DNA from: Cornus controversa
Taxonomy: Eukaryota > Streptophyta > Magnoliopsida > Cornales > Cornaceae
Reading direction: 5' to 3'
Length of the DNA stretch: 64,000 nt
Assembly (NCBI GenBank): GCA_026545225.1
Contig: CM048848.1
Location: 15,675,353 to 15,739,352, forward strand
In this document: in pieces, positions 11,281-22,189 of the stretch
How positions within the stretch are numbered: the first letter of the stretch is position 1
Layout: every line of letters starts with the position of its first letter
Translations under genes and position numbers: made by a program
Notes under the pieces: generated by a model
Told to the model about the DNA's origin: nothing
What the model saw: only the letters and a program-made list of their open reading frames with translations
Database searches by the model: none

Positions 11281-12504
11281 ATGGCACCAAAGAGAGCAAG
11301 TCACCAAGGTGCTTCAAGTTCACGTAATCCTCGCCGAGCGAGGCATGATCCGACCACAGGTTCTTCACGATCTCGCCGAGAAGGTATTCAAGAGAGATGG
11401 CATCCAAGGGCATTGAATTTTGAAACCACGTTTGACATAACCGAACTTTATGGTATGTTTCCCGAGACACGATGGGGGATTTCCGACATCCGTCATCGTC
11501 GGTCGGCATCCATTTTTGTTCCACTCTCATCTACTATTTACCCGAGGCTTGTCAAGGTATTTTATCAAAACTTAATGCCGACACCTGATGGGCGGGATGT
11601 GCTTACTTCTTCTGTAGATGGAACAATAGTTCGAGTGGACATGTCATCCATTGCCATTGCCATGGGTTGTCCTCATGAGTGCCCAGATGATTTATCTCAT
11701 ATCTATACTCCTCTACCCGACGAGTTGTCAGTGGGTAATTTGGTTGCACGATTGTGTGCCAACCAATTTTCTGGGCCGAAAAGGAATGCAGCTTCCAAGT
11801 CTTCAATGCCAAATCATTTATGGTTCCTTGACGCTGTTCTACTCAAGAATGTATGTCCAATTGGACATAAAACTGAAAGACGTCAAGAGTTCCTCAGATC
11901 ATTATATGCTATATATTTTGGGCATTGGCTGTCATTCCCACAGATTGTCTGGGGCCAGATGGAGAAGTTCTATTCCAAGGTAGTGGCCAAGGCACCAGAC
12001 AGTGCAAGTGACTGGGAGTTTCCATTCCCTACTATTATTCACCAGTTGCTTGTGGCACAGGGGTATGCAGTCCATGAGGACGAGCTTGCCTTTCCACGTG
12101 ATCTTCATTATGGCACGCATGACTAAAATTTGAGCCGATCTCATATGCACCAGAGAGTCATAGCGGCGCCTGGTGAGGTATCTCGGTTGGCCCAGGGAGG
12201 AGAGCATATAGATATACCATCACCGGTGGAAGATCCAGAGGAGATGGAGGCAGAGGAAGAGGAGGTGCATACACAGGCTGGGGGCCATGATTATCAATAT
12301 TTAGAGGGGCAGATTGCTGGGTTGACAGCCCAGTTTATCACCCTACAGACAGAGGTATCCACACAGTTTGGAGCAATGAGAACAGAGATGGCGGATCACT
12401 TTTGTGACACTCGCCAAGAGCAACTAGAGATGAGGAGGATGATGCGTGCACTGATGAGCCAGGCCAACTTGGATCTGGATGCTCAGTCACCACCACACCC
12501 TTGA
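11281..12504 (+). pseudogene. Athila-1 third ORF, one in-frame stop
   Basis: The frame opens with ATGGCACCAAAGAG at 11281 and runs to 12504 with one TAA at 12124-12126. The N-terminus is basic and Ser/Arg-rich. The core includes LWFLDAVLLKN and WGQMEKFY. The C-terminal part is acidic (EEMEAEEEEVH) and then likely coiled coil. The order and core motifs match the intact 409-residue ORF of Athila-2 (40719-41948). From memory this is the domain annotated as 'putative plant transposon protein' in Athila-like elements, once called env-like. I see no signal peptide and no convincing membrane segment, so I do not call it an envelope. Function unknown. Confidence 0.75.
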
Positions 12505-14118
12505 CAGGAAGGTAACCATCTTTTGTATTTTATTTTATTTTTAGTTTTTATTTTTCTTTTTATTTTTATTTTTGTAGTTAGATTTTTATTATAAAAAAAA
12601 ATGTTTTTTTTTTAGGATTTTCTCTTTCATATTTATTTTCACCCATACTATTTCACTTGATCTTTGGGGTATAGTGGTTTGTTTTGACAGGTTTTAACAT
12701 CCGAGTTTGGGGGAGTGCTTTCATTGCCTTCATGCTAGTGATGTACTCTATTTTCTTTCCAGTACTCCGAATTTCTGGTAACATCGTTCTTACTCTTCTC
12801 TTTACTTTGATTGATAGTACATTGATGACAATGTACAGTTTAAGTTTGGGGGTGAGGCCGGTGCCTATTTTTGTGCTTTATTGCAATATGGGGGGAGATT
12901 TTTGTGAAATTCTTCTTATATTAGGATTTTATTTTATTTTATTTTCTTAGTTTGTTTATTTTGTTTTATTTTATTTTGTTTTTAGATAGAATGTTTTGAC
13001 ATTATTCAAGGGATTAATACCTTATGTAGGTGCATAACTTGCAATTTTTGAGTATGTTTTAAATTTTTGAAAACTATGGTTTGAATTAAGTGGTTTTAAT
13101 CATGGTTTGCTTTAACATGTTTTGGAGTGATTGATTTTAGTTCCCTTACATGCACAGACACACTAGCATAGTCTTATGGGGTATAAACTTTGGTTTTGAG
13201 TTATTAAGTTACATATGCTTGATAGTAATTAGTATCTCTTGAGAATGAGTACCGATAATGTGTTTTACTTGACTTCAATGAAGAAAAAAAAAGAGAAGGA
13301 AAAAAAGTGATGAATAAGCAATCAATTTGATCCTTTTCATGAGTAACCGGGCCTCTATGCCTCAGGAAGCACAGAGTGTTCGCGTTAAAAGTGAAAGGGT
13401 GAGAAAAGATGAGCATTGGTTGTCTTGATTTGTAACCTAACTGATTCGAGTAATTAGGTCTTTGGGGTATCTTTAAGCCTAGTGCCCTAAAGCCATCTAG
13501 TTTGGGAGTCACTGACTGAAAGCTTGCTACATGGATCTTTCAGAAAGCTTAATAAATCAAGACATTGCACAACCAATAAAGCAATGAAAAAAAATGAATG
13601 ATGAAAAAAAAAAAGAGTCATGTATGCATGTTGGGAAGTATGATTTCAATAAGGGGAGCTAGTGAGTTGAAGGGGTATGTGCCTTAATATATTCAGAGCT
13701 TAGTTATGCCACATGAGATGATTGCTAGTTCACTTTACACGAGGGAGCTAGAGTTGATTATTTTGCGATATGTTGATATGAATTATGTGTGAGGACCATT
13801 GATTTGAATTATAGAATTTGAAAGTTTGAAATTATTCTTGAATGCAAGTTTGTAACTATATATTGTAATCTTCTTCTTGAATTAATATTGAAACAGAATT
13901 TTGAATGTTTGTGGGTAACATTTCTGGAAACCCTCACGAGACTATACTCGTCCACTAGGGGGAACCTAGGGGTTTAAAGGCTTGTTGCATATGCTAAATG
14001 CAATCGTTTCTCCCACGAAAGTGGAGTTAGGTAGTTTAGTTAGTATTTAGTAGTTTCTTTGTTTTAGTTTTGTTTTATTCTATTGCTAAGGGACTAGCAA
14101 TATGTAAGTTTGGGGGTG
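12505..14118 (+). other. Noncoding 3' region of Athila-1 with purine tracts
   Basis: No gene is supported here; small ORFs look accidental. Three copies of a purine-rich motif related to AGTTTGGGGG are visible: 12704-12717, 12841-12854 (preceded by GATGACAATG) and 14105-14118. The last abuts the 3' LTR and is the plus-strand primer tract. The internal ones may be secondary tracts. T-rich runs near 12530-12620 and A-rich runs near 13280-13620 also occur. Confidence 0.7.
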
Positions 14119-15627
14119 TGATAGGCGTTGAATGTTGCGCATTCTAGCCTCTTAACTTATGTATTTTATTCTCTTAGTGATAGATTATTTTGTTATTTTA
14201 CTTCATTTTAGTGTTTTCTGTATTTTCAGGACCTTAATGATTATTTCAGTTAAAACCAAGCTTTTGGGCTTTTAAAGAAGACATCCAAGATGGTGAGATG
14301 AAGCCTACATCAAGGAGATTCACTCAACCATTTATTTCAACTCAAATCAGCCCAAGGAAGAGGTCTAAGAGAATTACAGCTGCTTAAGAAGGTTTCGGGC
14401 CTGAAGCCCAAATCTGCGCATAATACAGTCTTAATCCCGTTTTGTAAAATGGACCAGAAGTCTTATTTTTGAGCCTCAAATCGACATAATTCTCGCGAGA
14501 TTTGAACAAAATTTGATTCTGCACACTTTTGTATTTCACGAAAATTCCGTAAATCAGACTTCTAGTGGGTCAAAAGTTGGGCCGAAGTCAGCAGGAAAAA
14601 CCCACCTGATTAGTGCTGTGGGAAACCCTAATTTATTCCTAATTGGACTAGAACTTTGGTGTATTCTCTTGGGGGAATAAAGTGAAGACTTGGAGGCTGA
14701 ATAGAAAGAGATTAGAAGAGAGAACAGAGCTTGGAGAGTCTGAGAGGGCTGAGAAGAGAACAGAAACATATTGCAGAGCCATTGGAGAACGAAGTCATAC
14801 GCATAATTCAGAAAGATGATGTCTTCTTCCTCAACAGTTGAAGCTTCTTCTTCTACCATGAGCGGCTAGTTCATCCACTAGGGTTTTGATGTAGCCCTAA
14901 CAAAGCATCAATGGTTTGATTGTTTTAATTATTGGGGACCTTTATATACATGCATAGATTGTGTAATTCAGAGGATTCTTATTATAGAATTGAGCAATAA
15001 AAGTCTTGTAAATTCAATCTCAATGATTTCTTATCTTGTCTTAGATATTTAGTTGTTGTTATTGAACTCAATCTCTCTTGTTTTCTGTGATCATGAGAGA
15101 GATTATTACACAATGGTAATCACTGAATATATTGTTAAGAGCTTTGATGGATTATGGCTAGAGAAGATGAACCATACTGCACCCTAGATTAGAGTAGTTA
15201 GGCAGATGGCACATGCCAATCGAAGATAGTCCATGGCTTAGCCTTAATCATATGTTATCTTCTTGACGGATGAAGGTGAGCTTGTAGCCACCGACACCAC
15301 TTATGCATGATGTAATTCCCCTATAGTTAATTCAATTGACCATTGATTGTGGAGTTAGTGGTGAAGTCAAACACCCTAGGTTTCTCTCATATTATCTTCA
15401 TTATCTATTTACCTTTGAATTATTTTTTTTTATCTTTTTAATTAGTTTAAAATCAGAATTATTTTCTTATAAATTTAATTAGAATTAATTCCGTATTCCA
15501 ACTCATCAGACTATAATCCCTGAGGTACGATACCCCTTCCTTTCGATAGCCCTATTCTGCAAGGAATTCGTTCTATTGCGAAGTGTGAAAATTTTTAATT
15601 GATATACTTTTTGAGTCACACGAATCA
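14119..15627 (+). repeat. 3' LTR of Athila-1
   Basis: It begins TGATAGGCGTTGAATG directly after the purine tract and ends CGAATCA. It is very similar to the 5' LTR but lacks 8 nt near the end (GAGTCACACGAATCA). It is followed after 27 bases by the same LTR in the opposite orientation. Confidence 0.92.
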
Positions 15628-15632
15628 ATAAT

Positions 15633-15649
15633 CCCCGGCAACGGCGCCA
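15633..15649 (-). other. Primer-binding site, tRNA-Asp type, minus strand
   Basis: Read on the minus strand: TGGCGCCGTTGCCGGGG, a 17-base match to the complement of the plant tRNA-Asp 3' end. It belongs to the minus-strand LTR at 15655-17163. Only five element bases (ATTAT) remain beyond it before the Athila-1 3' LTR begins, so this second element is reduced to LTR plus primer site at this end. Confidence 0.85.
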
Positions 15650-15654
15650 AAAAT

Positions 15655-17163
15655 TGATTCGTGTGTGAGTGTGACTCAAAAAGTATATCAATTAAAAATT
15701 TCCACACTTCGCAATAGAACGAATTCCTTGCAGAATAGGGTTATCGAAAGCGGTATCGTACCTCAGGGATTATGGTCTGATGAGTTGGAATACGAAATTA
15801 ATTCTAACTACATTTATAAGAAAAGAATTCTGATTTTTAAACTAAATTAATTAAAAAGGAAAATAAAATAAATCAAAGTAAACAGATAGTGAAGATAATA
15901 TGAGAGAAATCTAGGGTGTTTGACTTCACCACTAACTCCACAATCAATGGTCAATTGAATTAACTATAGGGGAATTACATCATGCATAAGTGGTGTCGGT
16001 GGCTACAAGCTCACCTTCATCCGTCAAGAAGATAACATATGATTAAGGCTAAGCCATGGACTATCTTCGATTGGCATGGGCCATCTGCCTAACTACTCTA
16101 ATCTAGGGTGCAGTATGGTTCATCTTCTCTAGGCATAATCCATCAAAGCTCTTAACAATATATTCAGTGATTACCATTGTGTAATAATCGCTCTCATACT
16201 CACATAAACAAGAGAGATTGAGTTCAATAACAACAACTAAATATCTAAGACAAGATAAGAAATCATTGAGATTGAATTTACAAGACTTTTATTGCTCAAT
16301 TCTATAATAAGAATCCTCTAAATTACACAATCTATGCATGTATATAAAGGTCCCCAATAATTAAAACAATCAAACCATTGATGCTTTGTTAGGGCTACAT
16401 CAAAACCCTAGTGGATGAACTAGCAGCTCATGGTAGAAGAAGAAGCTTCAACTGTTGAGGAAGAAGGCATCATCTTCATGAATTACGTGTATGACTTCGT
16501 TCTCCAATGGCTCTGCAATATGTTTCTGTTCTCTTCTCAGCCCTCTCAGACTCTCCAAACTCTCTAATCTCTCCCCTCAATTCATCCTCTTATTCTTCAC
16601 TTTATTCCCCAAGAGAATACACCAAAGTCCTAATCCAATTAGGAATAAATTAGGATTTCCCGCAACACTAATCAGGTGAATTTTTCTTGCTGACTTCGGC
16701 CCAACTTTTGACCCACTAGAAGTCCGATTTACGAAATTTTCGTGAAATACAAAAGTGTGTAGAATCAAATTTTGTTCAACTTTTAATAAAAATAATGTCG
16801 ATTTGAGGCTCAAAAATAAGACTTCTGGTCCATTTTCCAAAACGAGATTAAGACTGTATTATGCACAAATTTGGGCTTCAGGCCCGAAACCTTCTTAAGC
16901 AGTTGTAATTCTCTTGGACCTCTTTCTTGGGCTGATTTGAGTTGAAATAAATGGTTGAATGATTCTCCTTGATGTAGGCTTCATCTAACCATCTTGGATG
17001 TCTTCTTTAAAAGCCCAAAAGCTTGGTTTTAACTGAAATAATCATTAAGGCCCTGAAAATACAGAAAACACTAAAACGAAGTAAAATAACAAAATAATCT
17101 ATCACTAAGAGAATAAAATACATAAGTTAAGAGGCTAGAATGCGTAACATTCAACGCCTATCA
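15655..17163 (-). repeat. Complete Athila LTR, minus strand
   Basis: This is an inverted copy of the Athila-1 LTR, from TGATTCG at 15655 to CCTATCA at 17163. With the 3' LTR at 14119-15627 it forms two 1509-bp arms around a 27-bp spacer. The flank beyond 17163 (ATTAA…) belongs to another repeat. It is probably the 5' LTR of the minus-strand element whose gag/protease remnant lies at 1-792 (inference). Confidence 0.9.
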
Positions 17164-17604
17164 ATTAACCTGGGCATGATATTGTGATAATCGATCCATC
17201 TCGAATATGACATCATATGAATTTATGTCTAAGACCAATAGTTTCGCCAAGAACCTGAGTCTGCCAACGCCTATAGTGACCTGGCTACAGCGTTCCCGTA
17301 AAACTGTACTAACTCCCAATGGTGTAGCTATAGTAAATGGAGAACTACATGGCTAAATAGCTATAGTAGATAGTTTAACCAATGATCGAGTTTACTATTT
17401 ATCAGAGCTGACCCTGGTTTTGGTTCACATTCCTCCTCCTACAGGGTGACATCTGAATAATACCCCAATAATAGACTAAAACATATAGAGTACGATCAGT
17501 CATATACTTAGATTCTATTTATCAGAATACGCAATGCGAAAGATACCGTACGACAGACCCTAAAGACCCGAGAATACATGAACTTGGAATGCTTTGATAC
17601 CAAC
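17164..17604 (-). mobile_element. Leader and tRNA-Met-type primer site of a gypsy-like element
   Basis: Read on the minus strand, TGGTATCAAAGC at 17602-17591 resembles the TGGTATCAGAGC primer site for plant initiator tRNA-Met, with one mismatch. It stands two bases from an LTR-like end (GGGGTATTTCA). The next roughly 430 bases look like the untranslated leader, cut off at 17164 by the Athila LTR. No coding sequence is visible. Confidence 0.6.
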
Positions 17605-18523
17605 TGAAATACCCCATACAATTTCATGCATGAGGTGGCTAGTCTCACACATAAAACATAAAAGATACCTACAACTGATATCATACAAACATAGAATATA
17701 AGGACAATAGAGAAAGAATTTTAAATGCTGAAAGGGAAGTCTAACTGAAGTAAATAAAAATTTTAAACAACATAATATGAGTCTGAACAATACAACTTGG
17801 AAGTCCCGTAACTCAAGGACCCTTTAACCAAAAATCATAAAAGTAAATACTTTTTGCAAATATCTAAGTCCCTATACTAAAGTTTAGTAAGGAATAGATG
17901 ACTGACATGCTCTATGAACTCAAGAGTCTAACCTCGCGGTAGAAACCACCTGGGACATGAAATATCAACAAAGTGAGTTACACCCATGAGCAAGTTACCT
18001 CTACTACCACCCAATCAGAGAACTGAAAAATATACCCTCTATATAAGGATAGTAAAAACATATAGATACAATTATACCATTTAGTCATTTAATCTCCTGT
18101 CTCAAAAATAATTAGAACTATGTTCTGAACCAACCCATCCATTATCACAGTAAAGGTAGAACAAATTTCTAAGTTCAAACCATAGACAATCCTAACATGC
18201 CCGAACACACTAAATTTTCTAATTAGATTCTAGGCAATCCTACCATGCCTTCCTCCATATTTACAAATTCTTTACTAGGTAATAGGCAACCTATCTTGCC
18301 TCCATCAATAATCCTTCCACAAAACACCAAATTTATGTTTATATACAATTAAATATAACCCACCAGCTTATAAACATATCCACAATTAACACTATGACCC
18401 AAGAATAGAGTAGCCCTACACACTACACTAACCCATCTGTTATCACAATGTAAGTGCAGACTAGTTTTAAGTTTACATAAGAGGCAATCCTAACATGCCC
18501 GAATACATATCGAGTAATTTTCT

Positions 18524-19190
18524 TATTAGATATTAGGAAATCCTGACATGCCCCAAATATAATGCATATATACCTTATTAGGTATTAGGCAATCCTGACA
18601 TGCTGCAAAATATAATGTATAGATACCTTATTAGGTAATAGACAATCCTGACAATCCTAACATACCACAAAATTTAATACCTTATTAGGTATTAAGCAAT
18701 CCTGACATGCCACAAATATAATGTATAGATACCTTATTAGGTATTAGGCAATCCTGGCATGCCTGACAATCCTAACATGCTGCAAAATGTAATGTATAGA
18801 TACCTTATTAGGTATTAGGCAATCTTGACATGTCGCAAAATGTAATGTATAGATACCTTATTAGGTATTAGGCAATCTTGACATGTTGTAAAATGTAATG
18901 TATAGATACTTTATTTGGTATTAGGCAATCTTGACATGCCTGACAATCATGACATGCCATAAAATGTAATGTATAGATACCTTATTAGGTATTAGGCAAT
19001 CCTGACATAACGCAAAATGTAATGTATAGATACCTTATTAGGAATTAGGTAATCCTGACATGCTGCAAAATATAATGTATAGATACCTTATTAGGTATTA
19101 GGCAATCCTGACATGCTTGGCAATTCTGACATGCCTTAAAATGTAATGTATAGATACCTTATTAGGTATTAGACAATCCTGACATGACTC
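18524..19190. repeat. Minisatellite of about 53 and 71 bp units
   Basis: About eleven tandem units share the core TTATTAGGTATTAGGCAATC, then CTGACATG, a short variable part and AATGTATAGATACC. Units come in two sizes, about 53 bp and about 71 bp. The longer form carries an extra 18-bp CCTGACAATCCTGACATG-like insert, a local duplication of the core. Weaker copies extend upstream from about 18180. Confidence 0.9.
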
Positions 19191-20401
19191 CATATTACTT
19201 TTAATTAATAATCTAACATACTTAAAAACATACTAATTAATATCATGAAAATCCTATCGTCACATTTATTAATTAAACAATTAAAAATGACACACATACC
19301 ATGAAAGTAACTGAGTTTAGCATACTCCCATAAACTAATTTAAAGGAAAATAAATAATTAATTGAAAAGAAAACCCCACCATAAAGCCTATGCTTCAATT
19401 TAAACATTAATTATATCTAAACCTAGCTCTAGCCTAGGTTTCTGTGCATAATCTGGTTTTAAAAGTCTAAAATTTATTTTTCTGGAAATTTTTGAAATTT
19501 TTTGGTAATTTAAAAATATTTCCAAAACAAAAGAAAATAAAATTTTCAACTTTAAAGTAAGCTTTTGTACTAATTCCACAACAAGGAGAACTTATTTCAT
19601 CTTAAAATTAAAGTCCCATGTATTTTCTATCCAAAAGATAAATTTAAATTTTTGAAAATTTTCTGGAACTTAAAAATAATTTAAAAAATATATTTTTCCT
19701 ATTTTTTTTCAATTTAAAAAATAATTTTAAAAAAAATAAAAAAATATAAATATTTTGGACTGGGCCTAAACTAGGCTTTGTGGTTGGGCTTGGCGAGTGG
19801 AACTGGACCACCACTCTTTCGGTCCCTGTCGGTCACTGGAGGCTGTTGCATACGCCCCCACACGTCGGCAATACGCATGGGTTTGCGTGGCCCCTAGTCT
19901 CCTTCAACCTCCAGCAGCCTCTATTGGCTGGTTTTACTATCGAGATCCAGCGACATGCCTTTTCAACTTCCCTATCGACTTCCGACGCGAGGCCTACTTG
20001 AGCAAGCTACTAATAACAAGCTTCAGCAATAAAATAAACAAGACCACTATTGCCATACCAAGCATAAATTCTTATTATCCCTGTGGGGCTTGGCTTGTCC
20101 CAACCGTGCGCACGCCAGGCCTTTCCAGCCATTTTCTGGCTACTTAGCTGCCCCAATTCGACCCAAAAGTATGTATGAATCAACTCATTATCATCAAAGC
20201 TTTCAATTAGTATAAAAATATTCACCAAAAACTCCTTAAATTGAATATCCCCAAATCAAAGTTTTTAGGGTTCTTCAACCTAAACCTCAATATTCCGTCA
20301 AATTACTCCACAATTCACAACCCAACAACTCAAAGATCATTCCTAGAGGTGTAACGAGCACTTTGTTCGTGTTACATTCCATCAAACAAAGGTTTAACTT
20401 G

Positions 20402-20404
<3 letters not shown>

Positions 20405-20447
<43 letters not shown>
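20405..20447. repeat. (AT)n microsatellite
   Basis: A 43-base uninterrupted alternating A/T run. Confidence 0.95.
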
Positions 20448-20448
<1 letters not shown>

Positions 20449-21091
20449 CTATACACATATACCTTGCATAGTAACTATCCTCATTAATCTACATAAGCAA
20501 AAATTCCAATTTAATATACCTAATCATACATAAACCTATATGTCTATGTATAAACATGTATATGTATGAAATCATACAACACAAAATATTTATCTATGTT
20601 TACAAGTTCAAAGGGGAAGTGAAGAGATTGAACTTGCCTTTTGATCTTGAACAAGATCACCTCCTCTCTCTTTTTCTTTGACATCTACCATTCTCTCCAT
20701 GTCTGTGCGTAGAAACTTTTTGTGCGTAGGAACGACTGAACCCTAATTTCTATTTTCTCTTTTCTAGAATTACTAAAATAATTCCTAAATAATTAAAACT
20801 AATAAATATAAGATATTTAGCCCACCTGTATATATATTATATAGCCCAACCCAACAGTCTAGCCCAACCTAATAATAATTAAAAATAAAAGGAATTGCAG
20901 CCCAAAAATCCACCCAATTTATTTAAAAGAAAAATTACATGTAAAACAAATATTTCACAAACATTTAAAGTCAATCAACACTTAACAGCAAATCAAACAT
21001 CCACATTAAACAAAAAGAACATGCATTGACAAAATTAACTAAAACATTTAAAACCCCACAAAGTAAACAATGTAGAGAAACGATTGCTACA

Positions 21092-22189
21092 AACCTAGAT
21101 TTTTGGTTGGTTGACTAGACAATCTTAGATATAATCACTCTATGCTTTTTCATTTTTTTGTTTTTGTAATTTTGCATCCCAACTGATTGTCTAAGATAAG
21201 TTTAGTAGATTAGTAGTTTAGATTATATAGATTAGTGCTATATTGAATTAAAAATGGCATTTTCTCTTTGTAAATATATTTGACATAACAAAATAATTGC
21301 CTCCCAAACAAAAATTATGGATGTTTATTTTTTTAACAAGTAAAATTATGATGCATATAAGCCAAAAAGAACACAAATCTTTAATGGAAGCAAGTAATGA
21401 ATTGCCACGTATCTGCAGAAGGTAGCCATGGTGCTCAGCATTGTTAACTTGCCAACATTGACATGCTTTCTATCCTTACCAATCTATGGATTCTTCGTGA
21501 AGTAATGGAAGAAATAATCTTTAAGGCAAGCCAATCTCACAGGATTTGTTCCTGAAGAACCCACTTGGAGTATGATCTCAGATGGTTGATTTGAATAAGC
21601 CTTCATGGCAACGATCATAGAATTAACCACCATTTAGTTGGAATTAGCATGCATTATCCCTTAAAATGTTCATAGATAGTTTGATTGTTTAAAAGGAATA
21701 AATATGAATGATCACTCACACACATGCAAGACGAGCACATATATATATACACACTTGAAATAACAATGTCAAGATAGCATTTCTAAGGTTACAAAAGCAC
21801 GTACAAGGCTACTTGCATAATTTATTGAAATGAGAGGGCATGAATGAAAAACATGTTACTTAGAAAACATAACATATATTGACAGCACATTATATATATA
21901 AGAAATAATATGTAGTCCAAAATTCTTGAGGTCTTTGGGCTCATTGTTTTGTGTTGGTTTTGGGGTCATCCACCTATCCTTTTTTTCTTGAAAGGTGCGC
22001 GAGTATATATTGTAGTAATATGTACAAACCCAAAAATTAGGCCATGTGATAAAAAAAAGGCTAAGGCCATAACATTAAAGCCAAAGCTCTACCCAAAGTC
22101 TAGGAGACCAATCCAAAGGCATGATGGTTATACCAAATTAAATCTAACTATTACAGTGATTAGAGTACAAACCGGCTACATAGAAGGAG
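21092..22189. other. Intergenic sequence with no recognised feature
   Basis: A/T-rich sequence with short AT runs. I see no gene, no clear LTR and no long ORF that resembles a known protein. It may include the 3' untranslated end of the adjacent minus-strand LINE fragment, but I cannot place the end. Confidence 0.5.

Larger units (their letters stand above)
1169..15627 (+). mobile_element. Athila-type Ty3/gypsy retrotransposon (Athila-1)
   Basis: Two direct LTRs (1169-2707 and 14119-15627) bound an internal region. It holds a tRNA-Asp primer-binding site, gag, protease, reverse transcriptase/RNase H, integrase, a third ORF after pol, and a purine-rich tract TAAGTTTGGGGGTG just before the 3' LTR. 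This layout, with an extra ORF between pol and the 3' LTR, is typical of the plant Athila lineage. The interior carries a tandem duplication with complementary deletions (copy A about 2853-6924, copy B about 6925-10672). The bases flanking the LTRs (ATCCG before 1169, ATAAT after 15627) are not a target-site duplication. Stops and frameshifts make it non-autonomous. Confidence 0.9.
17605..21091 (-). repeat. Long LTR of a tRNA-Met-primed gypsy-like element
   Basis: It is bounded on the plus strand by TGAAATACCCC at 17605, next to the primer site, and by GATTGCTACA at about 21091. It thus starts TGTAGCAATCG and ends GGGGTATTTCA on its own strand. The end type (GGGGYRTTWCA) resembles the solo LTR at 45676-48444. 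The outer boundary is inferred from TG…CA and similarity, not from a target-site duplication. It contains a minisatellite (18524-19190) and an (AT)n run; I see no gene in it. A low-complexity A/T-rich part lies at 19440-19760. Confidence 0.5.

Noticed and set aside
11281..12504. Calling the third ORF an envelope gene
   Set aside because: No signal peptide, cleavage site or convincing membrane helix is visible in it or in the Athila-2 copy; the env-like label is historical.
1164..15632. Athila-1 as a simple insertion into the minus-strand Athila element
   Set aside because: The five bases before 1169 (ATCCG) and after 15627 (ATAAT) do not match, and the two flanks do not form a continuous sequence when Athila-1 is removed.
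18524..19190. CRISPR-like array
   Set aside because: Units are head-to-tail with no unique spacers, in plant repeat DNA; it is a minisatellite.
19780..20147. Overlapping 73- and 116-codon ORFs
   Set aside because: They lie inside the presumed LTR at 17605-21091, in two frames, with no protein resemblance.
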